NCBI GenBank assembly: GCA_000733355.1
Contig: JNVV01000058.1
Location: forward strand, 124,001-188,000
DNA from: Falciphora oryzae
Lineage: Eukaryota; Ascomycota; Sordariomycetes; Magnaporthales; Magnaporthaceae
Direction of reading: 5' to 3'
Length of the DNA stretch: 64,000 nt
Shown here: positions 1-10,799 of the stretch, piece after piece
How positions within the stretch are numbered: the stretch's first letter is position 1
Layout of the letters: every line of letters begins with the position of its first letter
Made by a program: the position numbers and the translations under genes
The notes under the pieces: model-generated
Database searches by the model: none
Told to the model about the DNA's origin: nothing
The model's input: only the letters and a program-made list of their open reading frames with translations

Positions 1-390
1 CGTTGCAGAACTGGTGGTAGCCAGGGTTCGCATGCGAGCATAAATCGTTCACGACGTCCTGTAGCCGCGAGGACGCCTCGCGGGCGAACTGAAGTGGAGA
101 CATCGGGAACATGGAGAATTGGGTCTTCAGAGAGAGGCCTATTCAGACTTTGCGAGAAAGCTTGCGAGACTCACAACCGCACTCGGACCTCGAGACGGAA
201 CAACCGAGCCGACGGGGTCGAATCACAAAACGCGCACATCGCGTCGGGCACATTTGGAATTAGGCTGCGACCCGCATGAAGCCTCACTGCGGTCGACCCC
301 GCCATGCGCAGCGGCTGAACGGTGGGTTGCCGCGAACCCCACATTGGGCGGATCCACATGCGCTACAACGCAGTTGGGGTTTCTCTTTCC

Positions 391-747
391 CTATTGGGCA
401 CTCCCCCTTTTTGCTATTGGCACTCACTTTGCCCCATTTTTGGTCTGTGCCCCGCCCGTGCTTGCTGCTTACGAAATTTGGCCCGCAATCCAAATTTGAT
501 GCCATTGGTCGCACATTCGCAACAGAGCTGCTAAAGCACAGGCATTCAGCCACTAAATTCCCAATTGGTAGCCGGGCTGTAAACAGGTGCCACGAAGCTG
601 CCTTGCTTAGGAATATTTGCACCTTTGCACCTTTGCCTGCACCGCTGCCCGTGTGTGCTCGTGTGGGTGCGCCACAGAAAGTCGCATGGCAGCCGATATC
701 GGGGTGGGGATTAGTGCCAATAGCAAAAAAGGGGAGTGCCCGGAATA
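391..747. mobile_element. MITE-like element with 29-bp terminal inverted repeats
   Basis: The 29 bases at 396-424 (beginning GGGCACTCCCCCTTTTTGC) and the reverse complement of 713-741 agree at 28 positions; the single difference is C versus T. A TA lies just outside each end (392-393 and 746-747), separated from the repeat by a short non-identical spacer. The roughly 290-bp interior has no convincing coding capacity. Paired repeats around a short non-coding body are what a miniature inverted-repeat element of the Tc1/mariner type looks like. The family assignment is inference; the inverted repeat is seen directly. Confidence 0.6.
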
Positions 748-1202
748 AGCCTCTTTGAGAAGTCCTTCGTTTCTCAAGGCAAGCCCTCTCGCATCCTGTC
801 GGGAAGCTTTGCCGAAAAGGCGCCATCACAACCATCTTTGTTTTCATTCGCTTCACAAACGACAGGGTCGGATCGATCGCTCGTTGGATCCCATGCGACG
901 ATGATTTGCCTTGACGTTCTGGTGCAGGGCTGCGTCCAGGAGCTTCTATGGGAACCGCCGGTCTGCTTCCCAAGAGAGGAGGACGGCAGAACTGTGGACC
1001 CCATCAAGAAATTCGGCACAGAATTCGGGCGTCCCGAAGACGAAACCAAGCAAGCGTGCAATCTTGCTTCCGGTTTATCAGACCTGATAATAATTCTTGA
1101 GCGGCTACGCAAGGGGCAGAAATACGATGTTGCCTTCGACCAGTTGTTCACGAGTGCCCTACGTTGAAAGCCGTGGACGGACACATGAAACCGGTCACGT
1201 GA

Positions 1203-1265
1203 GAAAAGGGAGCAGCGTTCACATGGATAGATGCTATCTACATCAACCAAGACGACAACGAGTGC
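1203..1265 (+). pseudogene. HET-domain fragment
   Basis: A 21-codon open stretch contains FTWIDAIYINQDD, which matches the signature block of the fungal heterokaryon-incompatibility (HET) domain, where W-I-D-A-x-C-I-N-Q is highly conserved. The usual Cys is Tyr here. The stretch stops at TGA (1266) and is preceded by TGA (1200), so only about a tenth of the domain is left. It joins directly to DNA polymerase kappa sequence in another frame. Confidence 0.6.
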
Positions 1266-2110
1266 TGACGCCGAGGCCGCCGAGGTGCGCGGGGTCCTGC
1301 CCGAGTACGACGCCCGCTTCGAGAGCGCAAGCATCGACGAGGCCTACCTTAACATCACGCAGCACTGCGCGGACCACGACATGGGGCCCGCCGAGGTCGT
1401 GGAGCAGCTGCGGACCGGGGTGCGCCAGCGGACCCGAATCACGGTCTCGGCGGGCATCGCGGCCAACGCCAAGTTGGCAAAGATCTGCTCCAACACGAAC
1501 AAGCCCAACGGCCAGTTCGTGCTGCCCAACGGTCGCGGGGCCATCGTGCGCTTCATGAGGGACCTGCCCTGCCGCAAGGTCAACGGCATCGGGCGGATGT
1601 TTGAGCGCGAGCTGGGGGCCGTCGGCGTCGCGACGTGCGGCGACGTTTACGCGGAGCGCAAGTACTTGGCGCAGCTGCTCGGGGAGAAGACCTTCAAGTT
1701 GTCCGTGGACTGCTACCTCGGGCTCGGTAGGACGGTTATCCGTCCGGCCGAGGAGTACGAGCGCAAGAGCGTCGGGATTGAGAGCACCTTTTTCCGACAT
1801 CAGCGGCTGCCAGAAGCTCAGGAAGAAGCTGCGGTAGACCGCCGAGGAGCTTGAGAAGGACGTGAAGCGGGCTGAGCGCAAGGAGAGGACGCTGGTGCTC
1901 AAGGTCAAGCTGGCCACGTTCGGGGTCTACACTCGCCAGGTCGTGCTGCCCACGTCCGTACAATTTGCAAACGGCCTCTACAATTTCGCCCTGCCGATTT
2001 TGGCCAAGTTTAAAAAGGAGATGCAAGAGTTTTCGTGTCGGCTAATGGGGCTTCGCTGTACCCATTTCGTTAGCACAAAGAATCCAGGGGGAGGGAGAGA
2101 GTCTGTTTAA
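1264..2110 (+). pseudogene. Y-family DNA polymerase kappa (DinB-like) relic
   Basis: The reading frame at 1264-1795 encodes the catalytic palm of a Y-family translesion polymerase: FESASIDEAYLNIT contains the metal-binding S-x-D-E-A motif and is followed by SAGIAANAKLAKICSNTNKPNG. The continuation to 2110 in the next frame looks like the little-finger domain (ERTLVLKVKLATFGVYTRQ). The gene is broken three ways. The first roughly 100 residues, with the first catalytic Asp, are missing at the junction with HET sequence. An extra T in the TTTTT run near 1792 shifts the frame. A TAG at 1835-1837 stands where this family has Trp (TGG to TAG, a RIP-type change). The GC-rich codon use suggests it was once a normal host gene. 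Family identity is confident; function is lost. Confidence 0.85.
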
Positions 2111-2111
2111 C

Positions 2112-2395
2112 GTCGGTGTGTCGGGATCTACCAGTCCCTGCCTCCCAGGGGGCATACGACGTGCTAGCGCTACCTAGGCTTGACACTAGGCCACAGTGAT
2201 GCCACGAGGCGGCTAACAACTTGAACCATAAGGCAAGCAAAGCCTACCCAAGGCACACGGAGGTCGGGCCGCATTCCGGCGCCCCTTTTTGGTAAGCGGG
2301 CAATCGGCAGCAGGGCGAATAAACGCTAGGGCGCTGTAAGCGCAGCGGGTGGTAGAAAGCAGTCGGCCGGTGGTATACCGGAAGAAAAGGGTGAG
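2112..2395 (-). mobile_element. LINE 3' end remnant
   Basis: Read on the minus strand, this stretch matches the last roughly 280 bases of the two plus-strand LINE tails at 26370-26640 and 37880-38140. It includes the shared block around GCTAGCACGTCGTATG and the closing GGGACTGGTAGATCCCGA. It is followed by a CT-rich tract, as in the other copies. Its upstream side runs into the assembly gap at 2396, so how much of the element was present is unknown. Confidence 0.8.
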
Positions 2396-2529
2396 NNNNN
2401 NNNNNNNNNNNNNNNNNNNNNNNNNNNNNNNNNNNNNNNNNNNNNNNNNNNNNNNNNNNNNNNNNNNNNNNNNNNNNNNNNNNNNNNNNNNNNNNNNNNN
2501 NNNNNNNNNNNNNNNNNNNNNNNNNNNNN
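2396..2529. other. Assembly gap (134 N)
   Basis: Run of N. It adjoins a LINE remnant, so the gap is probably repeat-related. Confidence 0.99.
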
Positions 2530-3560
2530 GGTTCCGGCAAACAGAGCCGCGCGAAGATCTTGTGCGTGCGATGCCAAAGCAGAACGAATCCAAATCGTCG
2601 AAAACTACTGGCACAGCCTAATAAGCCGATCCAGGGTTTAACAGAGGAGCGGAAGCTAGGTGTCGGCTTGGTGGATGCCGGGCCGGGAGGGCGGACGAGA
2701 AGCCGTGGAGGCATCGAGGCATGATGCATCTTTTTTTCGGTCTTGTCTTCGATTCTATTGTCTACTCGGATTTACCCAGCAGGCAACATTGGATGCTGTT
2801 GCTAATCCAAATGCTGTGATGGTGGCTCGCGGTTCAGTTCATTCCAATTTGCCTGCGTTTGACTGAAACCTCGGCGAATTCGTCGACATTGATGCTCTCC
2901 ACCAGAATCAACCGTGTCTGCAAACTCGGGCGTCGCGTTCTGGTAGCGCGTTCTGGAAACACCTAAACGCTGTTTAGTGCTAAAAGTCCAACCCCCACCC
3001 CTTCACTCCACGTCAGTTCCCGCATTGGAACCGCTAGCGTTTAATGCCGTCCACTAATGGTATCGCGTGGCGTTGCTGTCCGCTGGTGGTATCGCGCAAG
3101 GTTTGGCTGATGGACGGCGAAGAAACTGGCATCGCGCTGACACAGTCACTATTTTACACGGCCATGCAGGTGCATTTTTAAACGCTGCACTGGCGATGTC
3201 GTAAGCTATGCCCGATCGGCGCTAGATTTTGAGACCATGACATTCGCGCACTTTACACTCGAGCACTTTCCACTCGAGCACTTTCCACTCGAGCACTTTC
3301 CATTCGCGCACCACCCCCTTGATACGCCCCACAAATCCTGAGCTACACGTGCGTCCCTCGTCCTCCACCCGAAGGCATTGGTTGGCTTGAAGATAACTAT
3401 AAGTGCCCAGGTAAACGACGATGAAACTGTTTTAACCACTGCTAGATATTTTATTCCATCAACGCCTACATCCTTTGTTAACTTTCAAATCCGAAATAGA
3501 AAGAGGGAATACACCTAGTTACCCAGCACGATAATTGTCTAAATCTTTCCCCGGGATAAC
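2530..3560. other. Intergenic stretch with no recognised gene
   Basis: No open frame here has recognisable motifs or fungal-style exon structure. The only structure seen is a short tandem repeat at 3245-3313. The sequence just upstream of 3561 may hold the promoter of the interrupted small membrane-protein gene. Confidence 0.5.
3245..3313. repeat. 15-bp tandem repeat
   Basis: The unit CACTCGAGCACTTTC is repeated about three times with partial copies at both ends. Each full unit contains an XhoI-like CTCGAG core. Confidence 0.85.
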
Positions 3561-3633
3561 ATGCCAAACACAAGCAACTTTCAACCTACCCCCCAGCAAA
3601 ACGGGCAGACTTTGGACCCCAACACATTCACGA
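3561..3633 (+). pseudogene. 5' part of a small single-pass membrane-protein gene split by a retrotransposon
   Basis: ATG at 3561 opens 24 codons rich in N, Q, T and P (MPNTSNFQPTPQQNGQ...), interrupted after base 3633 by the Ty3 composite. If one copy of the 5-bp target duplication CACGA (3629-3633 and 13746-13750) is ignored, the frame continues without a shift at 13751 into a hydrophobic segment. Together the two parts give a short polar N-terminus followed by one transmembrane helix. The family was not recognised with certainty; similar short anchored proteins are common as hypothetical proteins in fungi. Confidence 0.6.
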
Positions 3634-3928
3634 TGTAACAAGGGGTTAAAGACGGCTTGGAGAAAGAATCTCTAAATTGCAGATAATCTTTCTATGGGCT
3701 TAAGAAATGCTTGAGGAGGAAGGAATCTTTCGTGAAGGACATAGGAGATGGCAGGGTTTATATAAACCTTTTGTGATCCGTGCGGAGTATCGAGTACATG
3801 ATTCACACTGCCTTTCGACCCTTACCGTTTGGCCTTAGGGCCGTTAACCGTTTATGCGGGTTTTCGACCCTCCGTAAAGCCGACTCGTAATGCCGATTAG
3901 TTAGGTCCACGGGTTCTTCCGTGTGACA
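3634..3928 (-). repeat. LTR A of the Ty3 composite
   Basis: 295 bp, TGTAACAAGG...GTGACA. It is a near copy of the LTRs at 6740 and 13451 and, inverted, of 14042-14336. It differs mainly by C-to-T on the plus strand. A TATA-like TTTATATAAA lies about the middle. Confidence 0.9.
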
Positions 3929-6739
3929 CTATCCTCCTTTTCCTAGGGCGCGTTTCGAGACCTTCCGAGGCCCGCTTAAGGGATGCGGCCGTGCCTATGT
4001 CTTGTGGCACGCGGGGGTCCTTAGGCTTGTCGGGGTTAAGCCGATGAAAAGCAATAACGTGCTGCTTAGATCCGTCGGTATCGAAATGCTCCCAAAGTTC
4101 CCACGTCCAGTTCTTTTTGCGTGGGTAATCTTCCCATTGGATAAGGTAACGAACTTTCCCGTTTGTATTTATGGAATCCATAATTTTTTTTATAACGAAA
4201 TCTCCTATAACCGAAGGGGCTTCCCGCAGTACCTGGTTAGGGTTAGGTCGTGCCTGAATGCTAAAGCGGTAGGGTTCGATAAGGGATACGTGGAAAACGT
4301 TATAGATTTTCCAGGTTTTAGGTAGGGCCAATCGTACCGCCGTAGGAGAAATAACCTTAAAGATTAGGAAGGGCCCGAGCATTTTGGCATCGAGTTTTTT
4401 AGCGGGGCGACGGGTTTTTATATGCCGGGCGTTTAATATAACGAATTATTTTTCGGTAAAGACCGGCGAGGGGCTTTTCCTTTTGTCGGCTTAATGCTTT
4501 ATTCGTTCCCGGGCTTTTTCGAAGTGTTGTTTAGCTTTTTCGTGCACCTGGGTTATTTAATGCCGGTAAAGTTGGCTTATTGGATTGCGTATTTGTCCTA
4601 GGAGAGGGGGATTATTGGAAGCTGGGTGGTACCCGTAATTGGCGAAAAAGGGAGTAATGGAGGTATTTGCCGAAAATATATTATTATAAGCAAATTCCGC
4701 CGTGGGTAATAGTTCGACCTAATTGGTTATTTCGTAATTTACGAAAGACCTAAGGTAGGCTTTTAGGCTTTAGTTAAGCCTTTCGGTTTGTTTATCCGTT
4801 TGGGGATGGAAAGTAGTGCTTATTTTTAGCTTAATGCCTACCAAACGGAGGAAATCTTTCCACAAATGGCTCGTAAATCTGGAATTTTTATTAGAGATAA
4901 TATCTAAAGGCATACCGTGCAATCGCTAATATTTTTTGGCGAAAATGCGGATAAGGTTATCCGACTTTTTACTTTCGATTTTAAGGGGGACGAAATGCGC
5001 CATTTTGGTAAAGGGGTTTACCATTACCCAGATTGAATCGCACCTATCGCTTAAAGGGAGGTCCGTAATAAAGTTTATAGCTACCGTCTTTCAAGGCTGG
5101 TAATGCAGCTTTATGGGTTGTAGGGGTCCAAAGGGGGCATGCTTTAGGGCCTTATTGCGTTAGCACTTTAAGCATCCCCTTACGTATTTCCGGACTTTTG
5201 CCTCGATATTGGGCTACTAAAAGTGCCAAGTAATTAACTCGAGGGTTTTATCCATACTTATATGTCTAGCGACTTTTGTGTTATATTCGGACTCGAGGAC
5301 TTCCTTTTGCAGGGCTTCCGTTAGCACCTACAATTTTTCCTTATAATAAAGGAGGCTATCCTCGACTTTTTTTTACCCTTTTCGGGCTTTTAAAAGCGAC
5401 TTTGGTATTTGGGATCCGATATACCAGCTTGTTTAATTTTGTTAATAAATTCCGTAGCCCATTTTAGGACTGGAATACTGCAAAGCCGGTTTGGGGACAA
5501 GAGGAAAAAAGGTGCTTTTTGCGGCAAAGCTTCTTCCATAGGGTTATCTTTTTGTCCTTCCAGGGCCGAAATTTTTGCTGGGAAGTGTTTTTTTTGCAGG
5601 ATCGTCGTAATCGGCTAATCCTTACTCCCCCCTTTTTCAGGCTTGTGCTGGGGTAATTTCGATAGCATATCGGCCTTTTTATTTTGCTTTCCTAGCCGGT
5701 AGTTAATTATAAACCAATAACCAGCCAGCTGTTATACCCATCTGGCTTGCTTTCGATTAAAGACTTTGGCCGTTAGGAAATATTCGAGGTTCCGGTAATC
5801 CGTATAAACCTTTATCCGGTGCTTTGCCCCTTCGAGGTAATGCCTTCACCTAACGAAACAATCGACGACCGCTAAAAGTTCCTTATCGTGGATTTTATAG
5901 TTAATTTCGGCGGGTAACATTTTGCGCGAATAGAAGGTAACGGGGTGCAGTTTATTGGTTTTGGGGTCCCTTTGGGATAGCACCCCTCCAAAGGCAAAGT
6001 CCGAAGCGTTTACCTCGACTTGCGCCGGGAAAAACGGATCGAAATGCCGGAGTATCGGAGGCGAAACGAAAGCGACTTTAAAAGCCTCGAAGGCCTGGTC
6101 CATTTCGGAGGTCCATCGCTATTGGTTTTTAAGCAGGGCGTTGGCCGTCGTTATAAGCCTAACGATTCCGGAAAACCCTTTAATGAACCTTTTATAAAAG
6201 TTAGCGAAGCTAATAAAGGATTGGGAGTCCTTAAGGTTTTTGGGGGCTTCCTATTGCATAATGGCGTCCACTTTATTTTTAAATATTGCGATGCCATTGG
6301 GTCTTATTATGTGACTAAGGAATTCGATTTCGTGCACCTTTTAAACGCATTTGCGAGGGGCTACGGCTAAATTATGCTTGGTAAGGCGGCGAAGCACTTC
6401 TTTTACCAAATTATCGTGTTGTTCCTTAGTTTCGGCGTATATTAGGAGGTTATTTAAATATATAAGGAGCCCGGTATCGATAAAGTCCATAAAAATATGG
6501 TTTATTATGCTTTGGAAGGTGGCGGGGGCGTTAATAAAGCCTATAAGCATAACCGTAAATTCGAAAACGCCGTATTTGCAGCGGAAGGCTGTAAACTATT
6601 CGTAACCTTTTTTTATTCGAATTAGGTTAAACCCGGTTTTAAGGTCGATTTTCGTTTTCCATTTAGCATTCCGAAGTCGATCCTGGAGCTCCGTAATAAG
6701 CGGGATAGGGCACCGAATCGGGATCGTTTTGGCGTTAAC
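3929..6739 (-). pseudogene. Truncated Ty3 pol (RT, RNase H, integrase, chromodomain)
   Basis: Reading from 6739 down, the minus strand gives the RT finger-palm (6341-6550), with the catalytic YLDD changed to YLNN, then the RNase H domain (5846-6103; HYDF-like start and [13 protein letters not shown]), integrase remnants (about 4700-5050), the integrase C-terminal GPF...VFHVSLIEPYR block, and a chromodomain (3970-4250; RYLIQWEDYPRKKNWTWELW). Gag, protease and the RT N-terminus are missing. The coding-strand changes are largely G-to-A (plus strand C-to-T), giving Asp-to-Asn changes more than stops. It ends within RT at GCGTTAAC, where LTR B begins. Confidence 0.85.
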
Positions 6740-7033
6740 TGTAACAAGGGGTCAAAGACGGCTTGGAGAAAGAATCTCTAAATTGCAAATAATCTTTCTA
6801 TAAGCTCAAAAGATGCTTAAAGAGGAGGAATCTTTCGTAAAGGACATAGGAGATAGCAGGGTTTATATAAACCCTTTGTGATCCGTACGAAATATCGAGT
6901 ACATGATTCACACTGCCTTCCGACCTTCACCGCTTGGCCTTAGGGCCGTTAACCGCCTATGCGGGTCTTCGACCCTCCGTAAGGCCGACTCGTAATGCCG
7001 ACTAGTTAAATCCACGGGTTCTTCCGTATAACA
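6740..7033 (-). repeat. LTR B (shared middle LTR)
   Basis: 294 bp. It abuts the truncated RT on one side and the second chromodomain on the other. No target duplication flanks LTR B with C (TTAAC versus CACGA). Transitions relative to LTR A are mostly G-to-A on the plus strand. Confidence 0.9.
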
Positions 7034-10000
7034 CTATCCTCCTCTTCCTAAAGCGCGTTTCGAAACCTTCCGAAGCCCGCTTAAGGGATGCGGCCGTGCC
7101 TATATCTTGTAGCACGCGGGGGTCCCTAGGCTTATCGGGGTTAAACTGATGAAAAGCAATAACGTGCTGCTTAAATCCGTCGGTATCGAAATGCTTCCAA
7201 AGTTCCCACGTCCAATCCTTTTTGCGTAAGTAATCCTCCCACTGGACAAGGTAACGAACTTTCCCGCTTGTATCCATAAAATCCATAACTTTCTTTATAA
7301 CGAAATCTCCTATAACCGAAAAGGCTTCCCGCAATACCTAGTCAAGGTTAGGTCGTGCCTAAATGCCAAAGCGGTAGGGTTCGATAAGGGATACGTGGAA
7401 AGCGTTATGGATTTTCCAGGTTTTAGGCAGGGCCAATCGTACCGCCGTAGGAAAAATAACCTTAAAGATCCGGAAAGGCCCGAGCATTTTGGCATCGAGT
7501 TTTTTAGCGGGGCGACGGGTCTTTATATGCCGGGCGTTTAACATAACGAACTGTCCTTCGGTAAGGACCGGCGAAAGGCTTCTCCTTTTATCGGCCCAAT
7601 GCTTCATTCGTTCCCGGGCTTTCTCAAAGTGTTGCTTGGCTTCTTCGTACACCTAGGTCATCCAATGCCGGTAAAATTAGCTTGCTAGATTGCGTACTCG
7701 TCCTAGGAAAGGGGGATTATTAAAAGCTGGGTGGTACCCGTAGTTGGCGAAAAAGGGAGTAATAGAGGTACTTGCCGAAAATATATTATTATAGGCAAAT
7801 TCCGCCGTAAGTAACAGCTCGACCCAGTTAGTCATTTCGTAATTTACGAAAAACCTAAAATAGGCCTCCAGGCTTTAGTTAAACCTTTCGGTTTATCCAT
7901 CCGTTTAAAGATGGAAGGCAGTGCTTATTCTTAGCTTAATGCCTACCAAACGGAGGAAATCTTTCCACAAGTGGCTCGTAAATCTGGAATCTCTATCAAA
8001 GATAATATCCAAAGGCACACCGTGCAATCGCCAATATTCTTTAGCGAAAATGCGGATAAGGTTATCCGTCTTCTTACCCTCGACTTTAAAGGGGACGAAA
8101 TGCGCCATTTTAGTAAAGGGGTTTACCATTACCTAAATTAAATCGCACCCATCGCTTAAAGGGAGGTCCGTAATAAAGTCCATAGCCACCGTCTTCCAAA
8201 GCTGGTAATGCAGCTCTATAGGTTGTAAGGGTCCAAAAGGGGCATGCCTTAAAGCTTTATTACGTTAGCACTCCAGGCATCCCCTTACGTATTCCCGGAC
8301 TTTTGCCTCAATATTAGGCCACCAAAAGTGCCGAGTAATTAACTCGAGGGTTTTATCCATACCCATATATCCAGCGACTTTTATATCATGTTCAAACTCG
8401 AGGACTTCCTTTTACAAAGCCTCCGTTGGCACCCACAATCTTTCCTTATAATAAAAAAAGCCATCCTCAACTTCTTCACCCTTTTCGGGCTTTTAAAAGC
8501 GGCCCTGGTATTCGGAATCCGATATACCAGCTTGCTTAACTTTGTTAGTAAATTCCGTAGCCCATTTTAAGATTGGAATACTACAAAGCCGGTTTGGAGA
8601 TAAAAGGAAAAAAGGTGCTCCTTGCGGCAAAACTTTTTCCATAGGGTTATTTCTTTATCCTTCTAAGGCCAAAATTCTTGCTAGGAAGTGTTTTTCTTAC
8701 AAGATCGTCGTAATCGGCTAATCCTCACTCCCCCCTTTCTTAAGCTTGTGCTGGGGTAATTTCGACAGCATATCGGCCTTTTCATTTTGCTTTCCTGGCC
8801 GGTAATTGATCATAAACCAATAACCAGCCAGCTGTTATGCCCATCTGGCTTGCCTTCGATTAAGGACTTTGGCCGTTAGGAAATATTCGAAGTTCCGGTA
8901 ATCCGTATAAACCTTTATCCGGTGCTTTGCCCCTTCGAGGTAATGCCTCCACCTAGCGAAACAATCGACAACCGCCAAAAATTCCTTATCGTGGATTTCA
9001 TAATTGATTTCGGCGGGTGACATTTTGCGCGAATGGAAGGCAACGGGGTGCAGTTTGTTAGTTTCGGGGTCCCTTTAAAATAACACCCCTTTAAAAGCAA
9101 AGTCCGAAACGTTTACCTCGACTTGCGCCGGGAGAAACGGATCGAAATGCCGGAATATCGGAGGCGAAACGAAAGCGACTTTAAAAGCCTCGAAAGCCTA
9201 GTCCATCTCGGGGGTCCATCGCCATTAGTTTTTAAACAAGGCGTTGGCCGTCGTTATAAGCTTAACGATTCTGGAAAACCCTTTAATAAACCTCCTGTAA
9301 AAGTTGGCGAAGCCAATAAAGGATTAGGAGTCCTTAAAGCTTTTAGGGGCTTCCCATTGCACAATGGCGTCCACTTTATCCTTAAACATTGCGATGCTAT
9401 TAGGTCCTATTATGTAACCAAAGAATTCGACTTCGTGCACCCCCCAAACGCATTTGCGAAGGGCCACGGCTAAATTATGCTTAGTAAAGCGGCAAAGCAC
9501 CTCCTTTACCAAATCATCGTATTATTCCTTAATCTCGGCGTATATCAAAAGGTCATCTAAATATACAAAAAGCCCGGCATCGATAAGGTCTATAAAAATA
9601 TAGTTCATCATGCTTTAAAAAGTGGCGGGGGCGTTAATAAAGCCCATAAGCATAACCGTAAACTCGAAGATGCCGTATTTGCAACAAAAGGCTGTAAGCT
9701 ATTCGTAACCTTTTTTCATTCGAATTAGGTTAAACCCGGTTTTAAGGTCGATTTTCGTTTTCCATTTGGCATTCCGAAATCGATCCTAAAGCTCCGTAAT
9801 AAGCGGGATAAGGCACCGAATCGGGATCGTTTTAACGTTAACGTCCCTATAGTCGACCACCACCCTTAAAGGATCAAGGGGCTCTTTCTTTTGTACGAAC
9901 ATAAAGGGCGAACTGTTAGCAGTTTTGCATGGCCTAACCTTACCGGTTCGCATATGCTTTTCCAGCCAAAGTTTTAAAACGTCCAGCTCCCTTTAGCTCA

Positions 10001-10673
10001 TTTAGTATAAGGGGCCATAGGTTAATTGGGCTCCTTCCTTTAGGTGAATTTCGTAATCCCAGGGCTAATGATCGGAAAAACGGGTAACGGCCGCTTCTGT
10101 TATAATAGGAAGGAACTCCCTAAACTCCTTTGGTACTGATTCGAAGCCGTCCGAATCTGCTTTGGCCACTTCCTTAAAGGAAGGAATACCATGCCTGTAC
10201 TTAATGGCCGCAATAACTGCGAGTTCGACCGTTTTCATATCCTCCCGAAGGCGTAAACCTTTTAAGGGCCGTAAGTCCTATAGCTTCCGGGCCCGGGGCT
10301 TATTGCACTTTCGGCACTTGTCCGAATCCATACGGATATCCCGAAGGTCGCGATCCAATAAACCCAACGGTAGGTGTTGCCTTTGCCATGCGAAAGGTAG
10401 GATAACGTCGCAATCTGGATCCGTAGGACTAACTTCGAACGTTTCCGTAAAATAGTGCGTTTTGTGCCGGAAGGTAACGTCAACCACTAGTTGCTTTCCG
10501 GCCCTTGGTTCGACCGCCCCTAAAAAGGTAGTCATAATGCGGGGAATAGCTTTATCGACCAAATGCCCTGGAAACTGCTTGGCTATTTTGTCCGAAATAA
10601 CCTTCGTATCGCTACCTCCGTCCAAAAGGACCCGAACAGGTATCTCCTTCGATCCCTTTGCCCGTATATACAT
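7034..10673 (-). pseudogene. Ty3 pol (protease, RT, RNase H, integrase, chromodomain), RIP-mutated
   Basis: On the minus strand in order: retropepsin (10278-10673; VLLDGGSDTKVIS, where the family active site is usually D-S/T-G, so the Ser/Thr appears changed to Gly, followed by CDVILPFAW); RT (about 9900-9324, retaining YLDD near 9560); RNase H (9100-8835; [10 protein letters not shown]); integrase core (8129-7905; FDRDSRFTSHLW); integrase C-terminus (7652-7359); chromodomain (7334-7050; VIKKVMDFMDTSGKVRYLVQW). The frame is interrupted by many stops. Most differences from the truncated copy at 3929-6739 are C-to-T on this coding strand, the opposite strand bias to that copy. Confidence 0.88.
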
Positions 10674-10799
10674 ACGGAAGATCGGCCTTGCGAGCTCCTT
10701 ATCCGTTAAGGGCCTTCGGGCAGCAGCGATAATCGATGGTTATCAACAGTCATCGTCCGATTCCGAATCTAACAGCTCGAAAATTCGGGATTTGGTAAA

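Noticed and set aside
284..973. 229-codon minus-strand and 160-codon plus-strand frames near the window start
   Set aside because: Both run through the MITE inverted repeats and have no recognisable motif; they are chance frames.
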